A stretch of 64,000 nt of DNA from Psilocybe azurescens (GCA_023853785.1 JAJIRX010000570.1:620001-684000), one strand, 5' to 3'; shown: positions 1 through 12,486, counted from the first letter of the stretch. Numbers and translations are program-made. Notes: a model not told the origin generated them from the letters alone.

Positions 1-787
1 CCAGGACTCAGAGCTGCCAAAAGAAAAAAATCCATCTTCTTGAAGTTGTTGCCTGAGAGTAAATTATCTAAAGCAGAAAAAGAAAAAGTATCATTGAAAA
101 AGATCACTGAAAGTGAAGAAGGATCAGTTAGTGGTGTGAGTAATCTGTTTACTTAATGGACATAGATAATAAACTTTGTGATCAGGCTTCTTCCATAATG
201 AGCATCACAGATGAATTAATATCACCAAGAAATCCATTACCAAAAGCTTCTGTTATTGAAATTGATAAAGACAACAATGACAATAAGCCAGAGTGTGATA
301 ATTAGTCTTCCAAATATAAACTCGGTTAAGGTCTTTTATTTTCAAATGATGTTATATTAATAATCAAAAGAGTGCTTTATGGATGATTGAAACTCACCAA
401 TCTATGTATTCTTCTGTCCAATTCCAACAATCAGCTATGCTGAAGATTGTCATTATCACAAGTTCTTCATCAATCTGTAGAAAAAGTGTTTGGTGTTGCT
501 TGAATAAGAAAGATGCATAGTCAACTAGTAACTTACACAAGCGTGTAAAAAATTGTTGGAGTGAAGATATGATAAAAGCAGTGATAGACACAGCAAATGA
601 TTTGGAAGCTTGAGAAGTGCTTTCTGAACCTAAAGATTGTTCAATTACAGCAGCTTTTTAGATCAAGGATAAGAATAAAGTAATGTACTCATACAGGCAA
701 TATACACAAACTGAAACTCAGTATATTTTTTATCCATCTTGATACATGTTCATATCTAACTGAGATCTACAGTGAGGTCTTTCCTTT
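1..787. other. AT-rich stretch without a recognisable gene
   Basis: The first 51 codons of frame 1 are open from the window edge and end in TAA at about 154; they are lysine and glutamate rich. A second short open stretch follows from about 156 to 305. Neither resembles a family I know. They could be the tail of a gene or transposase lying outside the window. The rest is AT-rich with no supported feature. Confidence 0.3.
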
Positions 788-1419
788 CCCCACACAATCC
801 ATATGGACTCCAGTGGACTCCAGTGGACTCCACTGGACTGGAACTGGACTGCAGTCCACTGGAGTCCACTGGACTCACACTGGACTCCTGCCAAATTTTC
901 AGTCCAGTCTCAGTCCAGTGGATTATGAGTCCAGTCAAGTCCACTGGACTGGGGCTTAAATATTCACTGAACAACAACAAATAATATATTTATTAGCACA
1001 GTCCAGTGGAGTCCACTGGATGCAATAATTAACACAATATCCGAAGTACGATCATTAGTTATTAATTAATTGCAAAAAAATAAAAGAGTAAAATCAATGG
1101 AAATAAACTCTATGAAATAACAATTAAATGAAACAATAGTTAAATACACTTGGGAGCAAAGCCTCCCTATGGATACAATTTTGTATTTTGTTCAGTCTGC
1201 GGGGTCAAATTTCACAAGCACATGTGATGCACACGCGTGCCCGGCATCGGCCGATCAGCACGACAACCATCAAATGAACAACCCCAACCTTTCTTCTGAC
1301 TACCACCACCACCACCCTCGTCAGTCAGAGCCAGGTGACAGCCAACCCGACGTGACAGAGGATGATGACAACCGCTGACGGCCATGCCAACAACAACAAC
1401 AACAACAGCAACAACAAGG

Positions 1420-1865
1420 ACCCAGACGAGGACGACCGCAAACACGATGACAAGGACCGGATGAGGACGTGAGGGCGAGGAACCGGACGGACACGGATGA
1501 TGGGGACAAGGACGAGGATGAGGACGAGGATGCGGACGCTTAACAGGGACGAGGATGGACAGGGACGACAGGAACAAGGACAAGGACAAGGACACGGACG
1601 CGGACAGTGGCAGCAACAGCAACAAGGACAGATGGGGACGACAGGGACAAGGACAAGGACAAGGATGCAGATGCAGACACGGACAATGGCTGCAACAATG
1701 ACAAGGATGGGGATGGTGGCTGTGACAGCGACGAGGATGGACAGGGACAACAGGGACAAAGAGGAGGATGCAGACAGGGATGGGGACGATGGCTGCGACA
1801 ATGACAAGGACAGGGACAGAGGCTGCGACAGCGACGGATACAGACACAGTACGGACGACCCGACG
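1420..1865. repeat. Degenerate GGACAA/GGACAG-type minisatellite
   Basis: A strongly purine-biased, GC-rich tract built from variants of a 6-bp GGACRR unit (GGACAA, GGACAG, GACGAGGAT). It opens long reading frames on both strands, coding Asp/Arg/Gly on plus and Ser/Pro/Leu on minus. These are by-products of low complexity and not genes. Confidence 0.75.
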
Positions 1866-1878
1866 GACAACACGTACA

Positions 1879-1893
1879 ATGGTAAAGTACTGC
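1879..1893 (+). repeat. 15-bp direct repeat, first copy
   Basis: ATGGTAAAGTACTGC occurs here at the end of the minisatellite core and again at 2233-2247, immediately outside the right inverted repeat of the TIR element. The perfect match suggests an internal rearrangement, or a core that was itself captured with its flank. Confidence 0.7.
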
Positions 1894-2232
1894 TCCTGCC
1901 CCCCTTTTTTATTTTTTTATCTTATTTGCTTTTTTCTTCCCTTTTGTCTTGGCCCTCGCATGTAGATATGTAGTAATATATTAAATAGTTATTAATATAC
2001 TGTATTCCACTAATCTGAATTTATGTTAAGATTGAATTTATTTACTGTATCAAGTCCAGTGGACTCCAGTGGACTACAGTTATTTTAGTCCATATTCACT
2101 GTATAGTATAAGATCTACTAAAGTGCAGTGGAATCCACTGGAGTCCACTGGACTCTGTTTACCTTTACACTCAGTATATAGGCAAGTCCAGTTATAGGGA
2201 AGTCCAGTGGAGTCCATATGGACTGTGTGGGG

Positions 2233-2247
2233 ATGGTAAAGTACTGC
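2233..2247 (+). repeat. 15-bp direct repeat, second copy
   Basis: Second perfect copy of ATGGTAAAGTACTGC, abutting the right end of the TIR element at 2232. Confidence 0.7.
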
Positions 2248-2626
2248 AACACAGTGAAAAAATTAATTCTTTCAGAATCTAGTTTATATGTACTCTAATA
2301 AGTGCACCCCATAAAAAAATGGGCATATATTCATATTGCAGAAGTTGAATTTGTACACATAGTGTGGTTGTCACAGAAACACTGCCACATCACTCATTAT
2401 CTTCTCACCACTTCTGTACTAACTGGCTCAACAACCTGCATGAACAAGCCTAGGCTCTTCTGTCAATCATGTCATGTGGAAAAAGTCTTTCTAATGATCT
2501 AAAAGAAGTTGTCCTCAACATGACTTGCTCACTAGATATCAACAAGATCATCAAGTACACTGGGTGTAAACATTAAACAATTGAGAGGATCTTGTAAATT
2601 ACCATGTTGTGGAAGTTATATTCATG

Positions 2627-2976
2627 TATAAAAGCCTGGCCCAGTCACAACTATACATATCACAACTTTGCCTCTCTTCCTATTACCACATTATTGACAC
2701 TGTCTTGACACAAAACCCATGCTAATTTTATCCAATGGTACATGGTCAGAAGAAGAAAAACATCACTATCCATGACCTATCATCTACTAGCCAGTGTAAC
2801 ACAGCCAAATCTTCTTCAGACTTTGTTACAAATGAGAATGAGAATCTTGCCAGCTCTGTAATATTTATTCCTTTAAAGCCATGCCTTAAACCATGTCCTC
2901 TTGTCAAAAAGGCAGCACAGAGCACTAATGCCACCATTACTGAGAATGAAAATAGAGAAGCAACTGCTGCATGCTG
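2627..2976 (+). pseudogene. Start of an unknown gene truncated by repeat X
   Basis: A TATAAAAG box (2627-2634) is followed about 100 bp later by an ATG at 2735. The 80-codon frame is Lys/Ser/Asn-rich and stops exactly where repeat X begins (2976), with the stop codon straddling the junction. The spacing looks like a genuine promoter and N-terminus cut off by insertion. The product is not recognised. It could also be a chance frame in AT-rich DNA. Confidence 0.3.
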
Positions 2977-4613
2977 AACTACATAGTGTGTGATTTGATA
3001 TATAAACCAAAAACCAAAACACAAACCAGAGAAGAATAGTCTAGATTGGATAAGACAACTTTCTCCCTGTTGAGTTAAAGTGAGGCTGGCTTGGCCACTA
3101 GGTTATGAAGGGGTATGTGGTCTGAGGAGTGCAGGGACATCTGAAGGAGAAGAAATGGCTGAGAGGGTATAAAATGCCCTTGAGTGTTTACTGGGAGGAA
3201 AATACCTGACTTGGTTGGGGTAAAATGGTGTGAATAAAGAGTGTTGATGGTAGAAGGGAAGTAAGCATAGATAAATTGGAAGGATAGGTGCAAGAGCAGG
3301 AGTGAGGATGTAGTCTTGATTATAAATGGTTTCAGCCAAGTCTGCAGCTTCTACAAAGCCAGAACTAGGGCCTGGTGAATGAGGGATGACTAGGGTGATC
3401 AAAGGTGATGACCTAAATGATATTCTTGAACCATGAAGTCAAACAGAACAGTGAGGTGGATGAGGATGACTAGAGCAATGGATGAAGATGACAACAAGAC
3501 CAATGTTGCTGAATAAAATATTCCTGAACAATAGAAGCAATGGGGAGTTGAAAATTTGGGTGTAGAGAAAGAATAAAGGGTTTGGAGAATGATAGAATTG
3601 AAATGGACTGGATAAATTGCTCTGGGATGTGAGAGCGTGAATGGAGGATTGTCTGATCTAATCCTTGAAGAACATCATGATTATCTGGAATAATAGATGA
3701 ATTCATGCTGAATACTGATAGAATTTGACTGGATGCATGCTGGAGTGCTGAAACTGAGTGCTGATAACTTGAAAACTTTGCTGTGAAGAAAGTTGGGGCT
3801 TGTAACTTCCTTGCATTCCAAGTGATACTACTACATGGTTTATATACTAAAAACATAGAAAAATATTTCAAAGAGGTCAAGTATCCAAACTATACTAATC
3901 ATTCTGTAGAATGACACCCAGTAGTCCAATCTGCCAACTATATACACTAGAATGAAGACTGATAGAGTGTAGGAGTGAAAAATAGAAGGATGAGTAAGTA
4001 AGCAACATAGAATGAGTAAGAAGTATAAGCAGGATTATGAAAAGCAAAGTGAGATGAGTAAGAAAGAAGTGAAGCTGAGTAAGTACAATAAGCAAGAATA
4101 ATAAAAAGAAGGAAGGATCAATCATATGAAAGTGTCAGACTATAGAAAAGGAATCAAAATATCAAACAAGCACTATGCTAATGAATAGAACCCGTCTATT
4201 CATGGCACAGCTCAGTCATCCATTACTAAGACTGCTGATTGAGACAAAGATCTTCTGCATATGTGGAATCCAGTTAAAAACCAAATAGTTGTAGATGACC
4301 AAATGCTGATGATGATGGTGATATATGATGCTGTGCAGTGCTGTGTATGCTAGGATGGATAGGGATGATGTCCAGAAATAAGTTGTACATAGCCTTGAGG
4401 TTCAAAATAGCCAGATGATTTGTTGTAGTGGAGATTGAAAGTTGGAATAGAGATTGAAGTGGACTGTGAATGGGCTTCAACATTGAATATTGAGGATGTG
4501 CTTCAGATAAAAATGCAAAATAATAATTCTGGCTTCTGTATACAATAGAGAGTCAAGATAGATGCTCTAAGCTTACTGATAAATCTCATATCCAATCAAA
4601 ATTGATGTATGAC
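2976..4613. repeat. Dispersed repeat X, copy 1
   Basis: About 1.64 kb that recurs, interrupted, at 16,302-26,676. Both copies begin GAACTA and share the block containing the phrase GATATATAAACC near the left end and CTCTAAGCTTA near the right end. Minus-strand frames of about 70-136 codons are partly conserved between copies, for example the frame at 3895-4125 against 17,633-17,863, but contain stops. No known domain was recognised. Copy 1 runs directly into LINE-like coding sequence at its right end, whereas copy 2 stops at a 6-bp target duplication. X may therefore be a composite or LINE-derived element. Confidence 0.55.
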
Positions 4614-6500
4614 AATGGGAGAGAGATCAAAGCAAAGGACTCCCACAAATTTCTCAGAGTCATCATAGACAGTGAACTTTGCTTTAAACAGCACACAGCC
4701 TATGCTCTTGGAAAAGGCACAAAAATAGTAAACTAAATTTGCAGATTATCAAAGATGGCACATGGCATAAAAGGAGAACTTGCCAGATGACTGTACTACT
4801 CCAGTGCAGCAACCAGCATGCTATATTCTGCAGACATATAGTGCCTGTCAGGGCAACACTAAAATCAGTGTGACAAGACCATCAACAAAGACAAGCAAGA
4901 GAGTCAGAGTAGAGGATGAGGAGAGAGCAGAGGATAGACTTATGAGGAATCAATGATCTGAAGGTTCACACCAATGGAAGTGGAAATCCTAAGAAATTGA
5001 AGCTGGGGATCTGCCTACAAAACATGCAGTATTTATACTACTCTAGAGATGACTGACTAAGCAAGGTTCCATGATGAGTAATAAGAAAAACCATAATGAA
5101 TAATAAAGAAGGAAATGATGACTAATGATAACTAATAAACAAGATCATAATGAGTAATAAAAGGAGTGATGGTGGAAACTTCTGAAATAATCAAAATATT
5201 AAAAAGATAAAAGATAAAATGAATGATGAATGATAAAATAATAGATAAAAGATAATCAAATGATGAAAATAAGAGTAAATAGAGGAAACCCTGACAGTGC
5301 CCAACCATTATAAGAAAAGATGGGGAAAAACAAAAGTGGAGGGAGTAATCAAGAAGATGGACTCAGTTCAGAGGAAAGCAGCAATCCAGGCCACTGGAGC
5401 CATGAGAACAACACTAACAGACCTATTACTTGCACATGCTAACATGTTCCTAACAAAAGAACTCATCAGGAAAATATACAATACAGTAGCATTACAGATG
5501 GCTACACTGCCCAAAACACACCCACTATACAAAGACATCAAAGCAATGAAGTCAAAATAGCCCAAAAACACCCAGCACCATTACACCATGTCATGACAGT
5601 CAGCAAAATATTCCAAAACAAGTTTAAAACAATAGACACAGTAAAGAAAGCACCAAAATGGAAATCCACAATCAAAGTCACAATAGCTGAAACAAGGGAG
5701 AAAGTCAAAAAACAAGATGAAGAAGATGAAAGTGAAATTAAGATATACACAGATGAATCAGGCTATAACAGAGAAATAGAAGCAGCAGCAGTAATGTATG
5801 AGACAGAAAGAAGAACAGAAGTGGCAAGACATCACCTGGGAAAAACAACACAGCACACAGTATTTGAAGAAGAATGCATAGAACAGCTACTTGGGCTCCA
5901 ACTACTTGAGGGCAGGATGCAAAACACTAAAAAAAGATCACAGTCAGCATAGTGGTTGATAATCAGGCCTCACTCATCTGCTATGAAAAGTGAAAACAAC
6001 AACCAGGATCATACATCATCAAAGAAATTCAGTGATAGCACCAAAAGGAAAGAAACCTGAGAATGGTGATCAAATTCAGATGGGTGCCCAGCCACAAAGA
6101 GATAGAGGGAAGCAAAAGGGCAAACAAAGAAGCCAAGAAAGCAGCAGAAGGCAAAACAAAAACAAAACAAAACAACAGAGGCTCCTAAAGAAAGAGCTAC
6201 TAATAAGCAAAGCAACAGCCAGACAGAAATTACAATGATGTACCAAAAAGAGACACAAGGACACCTTCAAACAAGGACCATAATATGAAAGAATAGCAGA
6301 AATTGACCCAATGACACCATCTAATCAATTCCAACAACTTTGCAAGACAATAACAAGAGCAAAAACAAGTCTGCTAGTGCAACTAAGAATGGGACACATA
6401 TCACTAAAAGCCCACCTATACTGAATCAGAGCAGCAGACTGCCCAAACTGTGAACAAGGCCTAGATAATGCCCCAGAAACAGTCATACATACACTTTATA
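4560..6500 (+). pseudogene. Decayed LINE (non-LTR retrotransposon) pol, RT tail plus RNase H
   Basis: The plus strand carries pieces of a fungal LINE polyprotein in order. At 4590-4800 is RT-domain tail sequence (SHKFL, then AYALGKGTK). At 5290-5560 lies the connection region (QRKAAIQATGAMR, HPLY). At 5593-5952 is the RNase H start with the metal-binding motif IYTDESG (about 5740), preceded by DEEDESEIK. At about 6070-6150 the RNase H tail reads FRWVPSHKEIEG. At about 6400-6480 is a Cys-rich tail (CPNCEQ...H). Many stops and frame changes separate the pieces, and an AT-rich simple-repeat stretch splits it at 5050-5290. The 5' ORF, endonuclease and most RT fingers are missing. The element abuts the truncated HNH copy at about 6505. 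Confidence 0.7.
5050..5290 (+). repeat. AT-rich ATGAGTAATAA-type repeat tract
   Basis: Loosely tandem copies of an 11-12 bp unit (ATGAGTAATAA, ATGAATAATAA, ACTAATAAAC and similar) interrupt the LINE coding sequence between its RT tail and connection region. Related ATGAGTAAG units also occur in repeat X around 3980-4080. Confidence 0.5.
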
Positions 6501-6505
6501 TATAG

Positions 6506-7700
6506 TAGTCAAATGGCTAGACTAAGGAGAACATACTGTTGCAACAAACTAGATATCAAATCTATCAAATAATGTATAAAACTGAGATTCCAAGGTCATC
6601 ACATTTTCCAAGCAGTGGACTTTGGAACCATTCAATTCATCAAAAGGTTTTCATACCCAAAGCAATACAGGATTGCCCACAGTGTGGAAGCATATTGTTG
6701 CTATATACAATCATCAATGCAAGTTAAAATGTAAATGAAAAAGGAGCATACTTTGGCTGAGCCTGGTTCCATGGACAAGTTGGTGGATGCAGAGAATATA
6801 TGTGCACACTGTGTGAAGCCCAGCCTTGCACTGGTGTCTGACTTATACATTGTTGCCAACTTTTGGATTGTTTCTACTAAGAATACATCATATGCACCAG
6901 TCATAACACAATGATATCTATCTCATACAGTATAAGGGCCTAATAAGAAATCAATGAGCAATGATATATGGAAAGAAAGGTTATGACAAACATAAGCTTT
7001 GGCCTGAGCATAGGATTGAGGAGTCTTCTGCAAGGTCATATTGGTCATGTCTTGTATAGTGTCAAATGAGGGAGGGATGCATCATCAGAGGGTGTTGGTG
7101 TGTGAGACTTATTGAGTCAAACTGGTGATTGTGTCAGATGGCAATTGCACAAGTCGGTTTAAGGACATACAGGCTATAATATAATGATCATAATACATCT
7201 GGCCAAGAGCAAGAATAGTGGAATTATTATAGCATGAGTTGATCTCTTGGCTGATGTTGCCCAAGCCTATCTCTGTTGGTACATGGTGTATAAGATAGCC
7301 AAGGATGTGAATGTAAATCAAGTTTCTTCCAATGTCATTGCCATCATTGACAGCAAGTTGAAGAGAGTCCTCAAGTTTCAAAGCATATATCATATGCATT
7401 CACAACATGAGCAAGATGTTGAAGTCTTTGAGGAAGTTTGTGTGGCAAAGAAGTCATGTTTGTGGAGTGTAGTTAAGGAGAACAATGGTCTCATCCAAGG
7501 GTATGACATAGTTTTACTTTGTGACATATAAATTTTAGCATGTAACAAGCAGGTTCTCTTCTGTTTCGTCAATATTTTCATTCAATCTTGGCATGTCCAT
7601 ATTGCCATTGTTAAGCCATGGTTTTATTTTGCACATATCTGTTGTGTATTTTGTATATATAACAATCAATAGCCAGAATTTGAGAACTCTCTGATTTATA
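6506..7700 (-). pseudogene. Truncated duplicate of the HNH-domain gene
   Basis: This segment is a diverged direct copy of 30,896 to about 32,120. It includes the first coding exon (7109-7399 region), the HNH exon (about 6765-7080) and the following exon (about 6560-6720). The last exon is missing because the copy ends inside the preceding intron at about 6506, where LINE sequence begins. The HNH segment keeps a CAHIF motif, but the frame is interrupted by stops, and the start-proximal frame has the same one-base frame step seen in the other copy. The match extends about 270 bp beyond the start codon, so a genomic segment was duplicated and not a processed mRNA. A Tc1-like fragment is inserted at the TA at 7701-7702. 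Confidence 0.6.
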
Positions 7701-7702
7701 TA

Positions 7703-8200
7703 CAGTGAGGGACAAAACTGTTCAAATGATTTTTGAAGTTGGACTGTTTCTTAAATAACTCAAGAACAACTCAACTAAACAAGTTCAAACTTTTCACAGT
7801 GGTAGAATATTATGTGACTAACATGTTCCAATTTGTTTCATTATGTAATCTTAATTCCTTCCCACATTATTAATATTTTACTAGCACAAGTCCATTTGAA
7901 CAGTTTTGTCCCTCTCATGTTATAAAACAGTATTCTAATATTTGAGTACTTGATATAGCCTTCTTTTGCCTGTAATACAGCCTGAACCCTTCAAGGCATA
8001 CTCTCTATCAGATTTTGACAGAAAGAGACTGGAATATTATTCCACTCCTTTTGTACTCTCTTCCACAACTCTGCAATTCCAGATGCTGGCCTATCATGCT
8101 CTGTAAGTCTAGTTTTGAGGTAATGCCAAAGGTGTTCAATTGGATTGAGGTCTGCTGATTGAGAGGGCCACTCTATAACTTCTAACCCACTGTTAAAGAC
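7703..8200 (-). mobile_element. Tc1/mariner family C fragment, transposase C-terminus
   Basis: The right end, reading on the minus strand, begins CAGTGAGGGACAAAACTG just after a TA at 7701-7702. The terminal unit is palindromic: the same 20-odd bases recur inverted at about 7890-7912. Inside it, the minus strand encodes the transposase tail with SADLNPIEHLW (third acidic residue of a DDE catalytic site), then LIESMPRR and EGYIKY before the end. The front two thirds of the element are missing; the break at about 8200 abuts Ty3/gypsy sequence. Confidence 0.7.
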
Positions 8201-8523
8201 CCTGTAGAATGAAAGGGAGGCAGGAGTAGGAACCAGACTACAAAATTAAAAACAACACATGAACAATTAGAAACTGTAATAAGTCCAGAAGGATAAGTCT
8301 CAATGTCACAGAATTTAAATAAAATCAATTCTGCAACTGACAGAGATCTATTGGAGCACCAGGCCTATGATACTTCCTTGTTGTCTGTAGTATCACAATC
8401 CCAGTCAGAAATTGATCTGGAAAATGAAATAAGATTTAAATATGGAGAAGATTTATTCTTTAGAAAGATCATGAACAAACCATCTGAGTTCAAGAATTTT
8501 GATATACTCAATGGTCTAATCTA

Positions 8524-10118
8524 CAGTAGCTCAAAAAACTGTCCCAATGTTTGGCACTTTCTCACTAATTGTTTAATAACTTGGGAAATAAATTGCGTAA
8601 AAGTCTGAAAATATTATATGTTATAGTTTAACATGTGACTAACATATTTCCCACCAAGGTCACATGATTTTAACAAAAACTGATTAAGTAATGGAATTTA
8701 CAAAATAATAAAACATTGGGACAGTTTTTGACCCTATAAAATAATAGCTTTACATGCTTGTAGAAAGCCAAATTGCTTTGTATAAATTGTGAGAAAATTA
8801 AACAAGGTCATGTGACACTATTTGTACACATTTGCAATGTTGAATTCAAGTTCAACCATCTTTCTCTTTAACCACCACATCATGAAGCCTGCAACACCTT
8901 CTCAGTACAATTCTGTCCTCAATCTTCTGGAAGAGGGCTATTCTCTTTGTCAAATAGAGTCTAAAACTGGTTTGGGAAAGTCTACTGTTGGAAGAATCAA
9001 GAGGAAAGTGGATGCCAACAAAGAAAACCCCCAAAACAACAAAGGTGGACATCCCTCCAAGCTTACTCCCAAGGATAAACAGGTCCTTTTTGTCAAATCA
9101 AAACAGGAAAGCTGGACAATGCTGTCCAGGCAACACACTTCATCAATGATGCTATTCCCTCTCCTGTTTGTGCCCAAATAGTCAGAAATGCCCTCAAAGA
9201 AAACAACTTCCACTCTGTTGTTAAATCAAAACGGCCCCTCCTCAAGGCTATCCACCATCAAAAACACCTAAAATTTGCCCAGAATCATGTTGGCTGGACT
9301 GTGGAGGATTGGAAAAGAGTACTCTGGTCAGATGAAACAAAAATCAACAGGATTGGCTCAGATGGAAGGGTCTATACATGGAAACCCAAGGGTGAAGCAA
9401 TCTCAGATAGAACAACATCACCAACTGTCAAGCGTGGAGGGCAACAATCTCATGGTATGGAGTTGTATGGGGTGGAATGGTGTTGGAACACTCACTGATG
9501 TTGAGTGGAAGATGAATGCAGACCAATACTGTGAAATTTTGGAGCATGGGGTGGATGAAAGCTTTGACAACTTGGAGATGGCAGAGGGAAAAGGATTTTC
9601 AGCAGGATAATGACCCCAAACACACCTCCAAAAAGCTCAAGAATGGTTTTTGGCCAATGATGTTGAAGTTATGGAGTGGCCACCCCAATCCCTGATCTCA
9701 ACCCCATTGAACACCTTTGGGTTTTACCTCAAAAGGCAAATAAACACCTATGAGACACCACCCAAAGGAGCATTTGAATTGTGGGAGAGATTGGCAAAGG
9801 AATGGACTGAAATACCTTTAGAAACATGCCAAAGGCTTATAGAAAGCATGCCAAGGAGAATGGAGGCTGTTATCAAGGCAAAGGGAGGCCATACTAAGTA
9901 CTAGATAGAGAGTCAAAAACTGTCCCAATGCTCTATTATTTTGTAAATTCCATTACTTAATCAGTTTTTGTTAAAATCATGTGACCTTGGTGAGAAATAT
10001 GTTAGTCATATGTTAAACTATAACGTATAATATTTTCAGACTTTTACATAATTTATTTCCCAAGTTATTAAACAATTAGTGAGAAAGTGCCAAACATTGG
10101 GACGGTTTTGAGCTACTG
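8524..10118 (+). mobile_element. Tc1/mariner family A, copy 1
   Basis: A 1595-bp element flanked by TA (8522-8523 and 10,119-10,120). Long terminal inverted repeats of about 210 bp start CAGTAGCTCAAAA. Each TIR ends internally with an inverted copy of its outer CTGTCCCAATG block, near 8712-8732 and 9908-9925. The element sits in the integrase linker of element Y and encodes a DD34E transposase on plus. Confidence 0.85.
8882..9904 (+). pseudogene. Tc1-like DD34E transposase, frameshifted (family A copy 1)
   Basis: A cut-and-paste transposase that binds the TIRs and inserts at TA. In order, the translation shows an N-terminal HTH region (YNSVLNLLEEGYS, then GKSTVGRI), then SKLTPKDKQ, HVGWTVEDWKRV with the first catalytic Asp in WSDETKI, a degraded second block (QQDNDPKHTS after a frame change), and PDLNPIEHLW in the family's third block (here altered by a frame step), ending GGHTKY. 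The spacing of the second Asp to Glu is 34 residues when the frame is followed, i.e. DD34E. Frame breaks occur near 9103, 9440, 9597, 9640 and 9690. The first of these is shared with copy 2. An upstream in-frame ATG at 8837 is possible; 8882 matches the usual N-terminus better. Confidence 0.75.
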
Positions 10119-10554
10119 TATATAAAATTCAATAATAAAAAGCACACTCTATGTTGGCCCATTCAGAAACTAACAAAACTCTAGTCTACCTTAGGGACTA
10201 TATTGTATAGTGGAAAGACATGATGTCAGACACAAAATCATACTGTCTAATCTGTACCATGTGTTGATGGAGCAAGGCCTCTAATCAAAAACCTTATAGA
10301 CTACTTAATCTCTTGCCCATTCCAGAAACACCATGGGAATCAATTGGTGTAGAGTTTGTGGGACCATTACCAGAATCAAAGAATGGGGATAGAACTTTTA
10401 ACTGCATAGCTGTTATAATATGCTTATTGACTGCCGTGGTACATTTAGTCCCAAGCAGAATCAACTATAATGCCAAAAAATGGCTGAATTAATGTTTGAT
10501 GAAGTCTATAAACTCTATGGACTTCCAAAACATATCATTAGTCACCAAGGCATA

Positions 10555-12156
10555 CAGTGACTCAAAAATATCTAAATGTTTTTGAAATTGAACTTAAACT
10601 GATTATAATGACATGTAATCTTAATGAAATTATATGATTTAAAATGTACTAGAAAGCCTTGGATCATAGCTTTCAGAAGATATAACATATGTTTGTATTT
10701 GTTTGGTTCATATATTATTATTAAGTACTTTATAAAAATAACACATCTAGACAGTTTTTTGCAGCCTGTTGGAATTAATACAATAAGGTTTTTGTTATTT
10801 TAAATATGCAAAAAAATATCAAATGAATGAAAAACATGTTGGAAGTATATAACAAAGACTGAAACTTTACATTCTCCCAAGTTTATAGCTTATTATTCTC
10901 TGCTACAGTCATGCATTCTTTCTCTTTTAAATTATACTCTAACATTATTTTTATGCTGGAAAATGGTGATTATATTTGCAAAACTGATGTCAAACTTGGT
11001 TTTTGAAGTCAACTATTAGGGTGATATGTTTTGGGATAGAGTTATTGATGAAAAAAATCATGAAGATCATTTTCTAAGCTCACTCCCATGACCACTGCCA
11101 TCCAGTTTGACTTGTCTCCACTGGAAAGGCTGATACTTCCACACAACTCTGCTGCCAGCTTCCCACTATCACCAACACATCTATCTCCATCTAAACCATT
11201 CAAACTTCTCTCAAAAAAGGATCTTGTAGCACAGGTCAAAATCAAAAAGCCATTCCTCTCTAAAGAACCATGGGAAGGTTTGCTTGAAATTTGTCCAGAA
11301 GTATGAAAACTAAACAGAAACAGACTGGAAACATGTTATGTTCACAGATGAAACCAATATCAATTGAATTGGGTCAGTTGTAAGGCAGTAGATGAGGAAA
11401 AGGCTGGTTCTCCTCTCCAAACTCAGTATGTAAAAAACCATCAAATTTGGAGAAGGACATATAATGATTTGGAGTTATATAACAACAAATAGTATTGGCT
11501 ACATGTGCAGGATAGAAGGCAAGATGGATGGAGAACTCTATGTAAGCATTTTGGATGACTATGTCTTTCAAACTCTGGAGTATTACAACCTTGATCAGAA
11601 TGATTTCATCTTTTAGCAAGATAATGATCTCAAGCACACATCCAAAAGGCTCAGAATGGCTTAAAGTCCATAAAATAGAGCCTGTGGACTGGCAAGCATA
11701 ATAACTAGATCTCAATTCAATTGAAAATTTGTGGCATATTCTCAAAATGTGCTTTGTAGAATACAAAATGCTCCAAAGAGTATCCAGAAGTTGTAGAGCA
11801 GAATACTGGAGGAATGGGAGGAAATACCCAAGAAAGACTATGTGAAATCAATCAATAGTATGCCTAGAAGAGTTTTAGATGTTTTGAAAGCAAAGTGGGA
11901 TCACACAAAGTACTAGTTTATATAGATACCCATATTCCAACAGGCTGCAAAGAAACTGTCCAGATATGTTATTTTTATAAAGTATTTAATAATGATAAAT
12001 GAACCAAACAAATACAAATATATGTTATATCTCCTGAAAGCTGTGATCCAGGGCTTTCCATTATATTTTAAATTATGGAATTTCATAAGAATTACATGAC
12101 ATTATAGTCAATTTAAGTTCAATTTCAAAAACATCTGGACAGTTTTTGAGTCACTG
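10555..12156 (+). mobile_element. Tc1/mariner family B, copy 1
   Basis: A 1602-bp element flanked by TA (10,553-10,554; 12,157-12,158) inside the integrase core of element Y. The ends read CAGTGACTCAAAAA, with the long TIR and internal inverted copy described for the other families. The plus strand retains transposase traces: FTDETNI (first Asp), GEGHMMIWS, GKMDGELYVSILDD, QDND (second Asp) and LIWH-like third-block remnants. Numerous stops show it is dead. Confidence 0.8.
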
Positions 12157-12486
12157 TATTATTCACTAGTACCTTTTGAATTCAATTGAATAAATTGATT
12201 TGTACTCAGCTCAAAATGTCTAGTGCATATCATCCAGAAACTGATGGATCCATAGAACAAGCAAATAGAACAATAAGACAGATGCTACATAATTGCATCA
12301 ATACCAAACAGACTGATTGGATCATGAAACTATCAAACATAGAGTTTGCCATCAATTCAGCTTGCTCAGAAAGCACTGGTTATGCACCATTCTTTTGAAT
12401 ACAGATCAAATGCCTAGATCCTGTAGAGTACCCTTCAGTTTGAAACTTTGGTCTGCAACAAAAGCTGGCAACCATTTCTGCTCATA

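Larger units (their letters stand above)
788..2232. mobile_element. Non-autonomous TIR element with palindromic subterminal repeats
   Basis: The two ends, 788-819 and 2201-2232, are inverted repeats matching at 30 of 32 positions and beginning CCCCACACA. Just inside each end lie clusters of the self-complementary unit CCAGTGGA/TCCACTGG, at about 808-1020 on the left and 2044-2220 on the right. The middle is a GC-rich minisatellite with no credible transposase. The layout fits a non-autonomous DNA transposon. The flanks (CAGTG... on the left, ...TACTG on the right) may extend the termini, but no clean target duplication could be fixed. The superfamily is not identified; KDZ-like or other TIR groups with subterminal repeats are possible. 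Confidence 0.6.

Noticed and set aside
788..1020. CRISPR-like array of repeated CCAGTGGA units
   Set aside because: The units have no regular spacer length, alternate orientation and occur in a eukaryotic TIR element.
1212..1973. Long overlapping frames of about 150-210 codons on both strands
   Set aside because: They read a purine-biased minisatellite in several frames at once and give single-residue-type proteins (Ser/Pro/Leu or Asp/Arg/Gly).
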